This document shows, one piece after another, positions 6,883 to 8,021 of a stretch of 8,021 nt of DNA. The stretch is from Chlorobiota bacterium (GTDB lineage: Bacteria; Bacteroidota; Ignavibacteria; Ignavibacteriales; Ignavibacteriaceae), in assembly GCA_008363265.1 (NCBI GenBank), contig RHKR01000086.1, positions 1 through 8,021 of the forward strand, given 5' to 3'. The position numbers and the translations under genes were made by a program. Positions within the stretch are counted from its first letter, which is position 1, and each line of letters starts with the position of its first letter. The notes under the pieces were generated by a model. It had not been told where the DNA came from and searched no databases. It saw only the letters and a list, made by a program, of their open reading frames with translations.

Positions 6883-6922
6883 TGTCCCCGGGAGGATAAC
6901 CACTCCCGCGGGACAATTTTTT
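6883..6922 (+). terminator. Rho-independent terminator of the merR-VWA unit
   Basis: GTCCCCGGGAG (6884-6894) pairs with CTCCCGCGGGAC (6903-6914) with a single bulged base, extended by T6883-A6915, around an eight-base loop, then six T (6917-6922). This is the strongest hairpin in the window and closes the two-gene unit 54 bases past its last stop codon. Confidence 0.92.
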
Positions 6923-6929
6923 GCTTTGT

Positions 6930-6943
6930 ACCGGCCTGCCGGT
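6930..6943. repeat. Short perfect inverted repeat before the C69 peptidase gene
   Basis: ACCGGC-CT-GCCGGT, six-base arms with a two-base centre, lies just after the terminator and 76 bases before the next gene. A five-T run follows only after seven further bases, so it is a poor terminator; it may be an operator or chance. The rest of the spacer (6944-7018) is AT-rich, includes the palindrome AATAAATTTATT at 6970-6981, and must carry the promoter of the peptidase gene, which I could not locate with confidence. Confidence 0.4.
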
Positions 6944-7018
6944 GACACGGTTTTTCATCAATTCAGTGAAATAAATTTATTATCTTACCTGATTATTATT
7001 TAACTTAACGGAGACCTG

Positions 7019-8021
7019 ATGAAGAGGATTTCAGCCTTTCTGACAGTTTTTCTTTCCATGACCGTTGTATCTTTTGCCTGCACCAATTTTATAGTTACCA
7101 AAGGTGCTTCGGTTGACGGATCAACAATGATCACATACACTGCCGACTCATACATGATGTACGGCGAGCTATATCATTTCCCGGCGGCTAAATACCCCGA
7201 AGGTGCCATGCTCGATGTATTCGAATGGGATACAGGCAAGTTCCTCGGCAGGATCAAGCAGGCCCGACAAACCTACAATGTAAGCGGAAACATGAATGAG
7301 CACCAGCTCGCTATCGGCGAAACAACCTTTGGCGGTAGGGAAGAACTTGTAAATCCGAAAGGATTGATCGACTATGGCAGTCTTATCTACATCACCCTCC
7401 AGAGGGCAAAGACCGCCCGCGAAGCCATAAAAGTAATGACTGAACTGGTCGAAGAGTACGGCTACTACAGTTCCGGTGAATCATTCTCTATCGCTGATCC
7501 TAATGAAGCCTGGATACTCGAGATGATCGGAAAGGGCCCCGGACAAAAGGGCGCGAACTGGGTTGCAGTCAGGATACCTGATGGCTATGTTTCCGGTCAC
7601 GCCAACCAGGCCCGTATTACAAAATTCCCTCTCAATGATCCGGATAACTGCCTCTACTCGAAGGATGTGATAAAATTTGCCCGCGAAAAAGGTTATTTCA
7701 TCGGCAAGGATCAGGATTTCGATTTCGCGGCCGCATATGCCCCGCTCGACTTCGGCGCGATCCGTTTCTGCGACGGCAGGGTGTGGTCACTCTTCAGACG
7801 CTGCTCTTCGGGAATGGATAAATATCTTTCTTACATCCGCGGTGAGAACCTTGAAAGAATGCCACTTTATGTGAAACCTGATAAAAAACTCTCCGTTCAC
7901 GATGTGATGGGTTTGATGCGCGATCACTACAACGGAACAGAGCTTGATATGACTGTTGGAGTCGGCGCGGGTCCCTATGGCAACCCGATGAGAGCAAGAC
8001 CCCTTACCTGGAAGTATGAAG
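7019..8021 (+). CDS. Exported C69-family dipeptidase (PepD-like), 3' end outside the window
   Basis: The frame is open from the ATG at 7019-7021 to the right edge, 334 residues. Residues 1-20 form a signal peptide (MKR, a hydrophobic core, cut after SFA at 18-20), so the mature protein begins with Cys21 in CTNFIVTKGASVDGSTMITY. In peptidase family C69 an N-terminal cysteine of this motif is the nucleophile of an Ntn-type hydrolase, so signal peptidase cleavage could itself expose the active residue. Further family features are TADSY at 41-45, IGETTFGG at 99-106, an ADPNEAWILEMIGKG block and a GPYGNP motif near the right end. Complete relatives have about 450-550 residues, so 100 or more are missing. 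GGAG (7010-7013), five bases upstream, fixes the start. The likely role is cleaving short peptides in the periplasm or outside for nutrient use. It lies behind the merR-VWA terminator and is probably transcribed on its own. Confidence 0.9.
   Translation, partial: MKRISAFLTVFLSMTVVSFACTNFIVTKGASVDGSTMITYTADSYMMYGELYHFPAAKYPEGAMLDVFEWDTGKFLGRIKQARQTYNVSGNMNEHQLAIGETTFGGREELVNPKGLIDYGSLIYITLQRAKTAREAIKVMTELVEEYGYYSSGESFSIADPNEAWILEMIGKGPGQKGANWVAVRIPDGYVSGHANQARITKFPLNDPDNCLYSKDVIKFAREKGYFIGKDQDFDFAAAYAPLDFGAIRFCDGRVWSLFRRCSSGMDKYLSYIRGENLERMPLYVKPDKKLSVHDVMGLMRDHYNGTELDMTVGVGAGPYGNPMRARPLTWKYE

Overview
The window looks like ordinary chromosome from a moderate-GC bacterium of the Bacteroidota/Chlorobiota/Ignavibacteria side of the FCB group. 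The evidence is indirect: promoter-like sequences upstream of merR and the malic enzyme gene match the Bacteroidota-type pattern (TTG or TTTG, about 19-21 bases, then TAnnTTTG), and the exported SUMF1-like protein and C69 peptidase are families I associate with that group. Most genes nevertheless carry good Shine-Dalgarno sequences, which fits Ignavibacteria-like lineages better than classic Bacteroides. No rRNA, tRNA, CRISPR, transposase or phage gene is visible.

Layout. 1-1230 (minus): tyrS, tyrosyl-tRNA synthetase, 410 residues visible, C-terminus off the left edge. 1312-1347: terminator of the next gene. 1358-3628 (minus): malic enzyme with a C-terminal phosphotransacetylase-like domain (maeB type), with a good promoter just upstream. 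3641-3860: divergent spacer. 3861-4604 (plus): small exported SUMF1/FGE-fold protein that lacks the catalytic cysteines, followed by a strong terminator (4660-4695). 4786-6922 (plus): a self-contained two-gene unit with its own promoter and terminator, encoding a cysteine-free MerR-family regulator (4830-5477) and, 13 bases later, a cytoplasmic VWA-domain protein with a complete MIDAS metal site (5491-6828). 7019-8021 (plus): exported C69-family dipeptidase, cut by the right edge.

How the genes relate. TyrS and the malic enzyme are housekeeping/central metabolism genes on one strand, apparently separately transcribed. The most interesting part is the merR-VWA unit. Its promoter holds two interleaved dyads covering the spacer and the -7 element, suggesting autoregulation by the MerR protein. 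Inside merR, an A AAA AAA slippery heptamer, a 6-base spacer and a stem-loop (5342-5389) lie directly before a -1-frame UGA. That arrangement resembles the dnaX -1 frameshift signal and would make a 174-residue MerR lacking its C-terminal motif. This is a prediction from sequence only.
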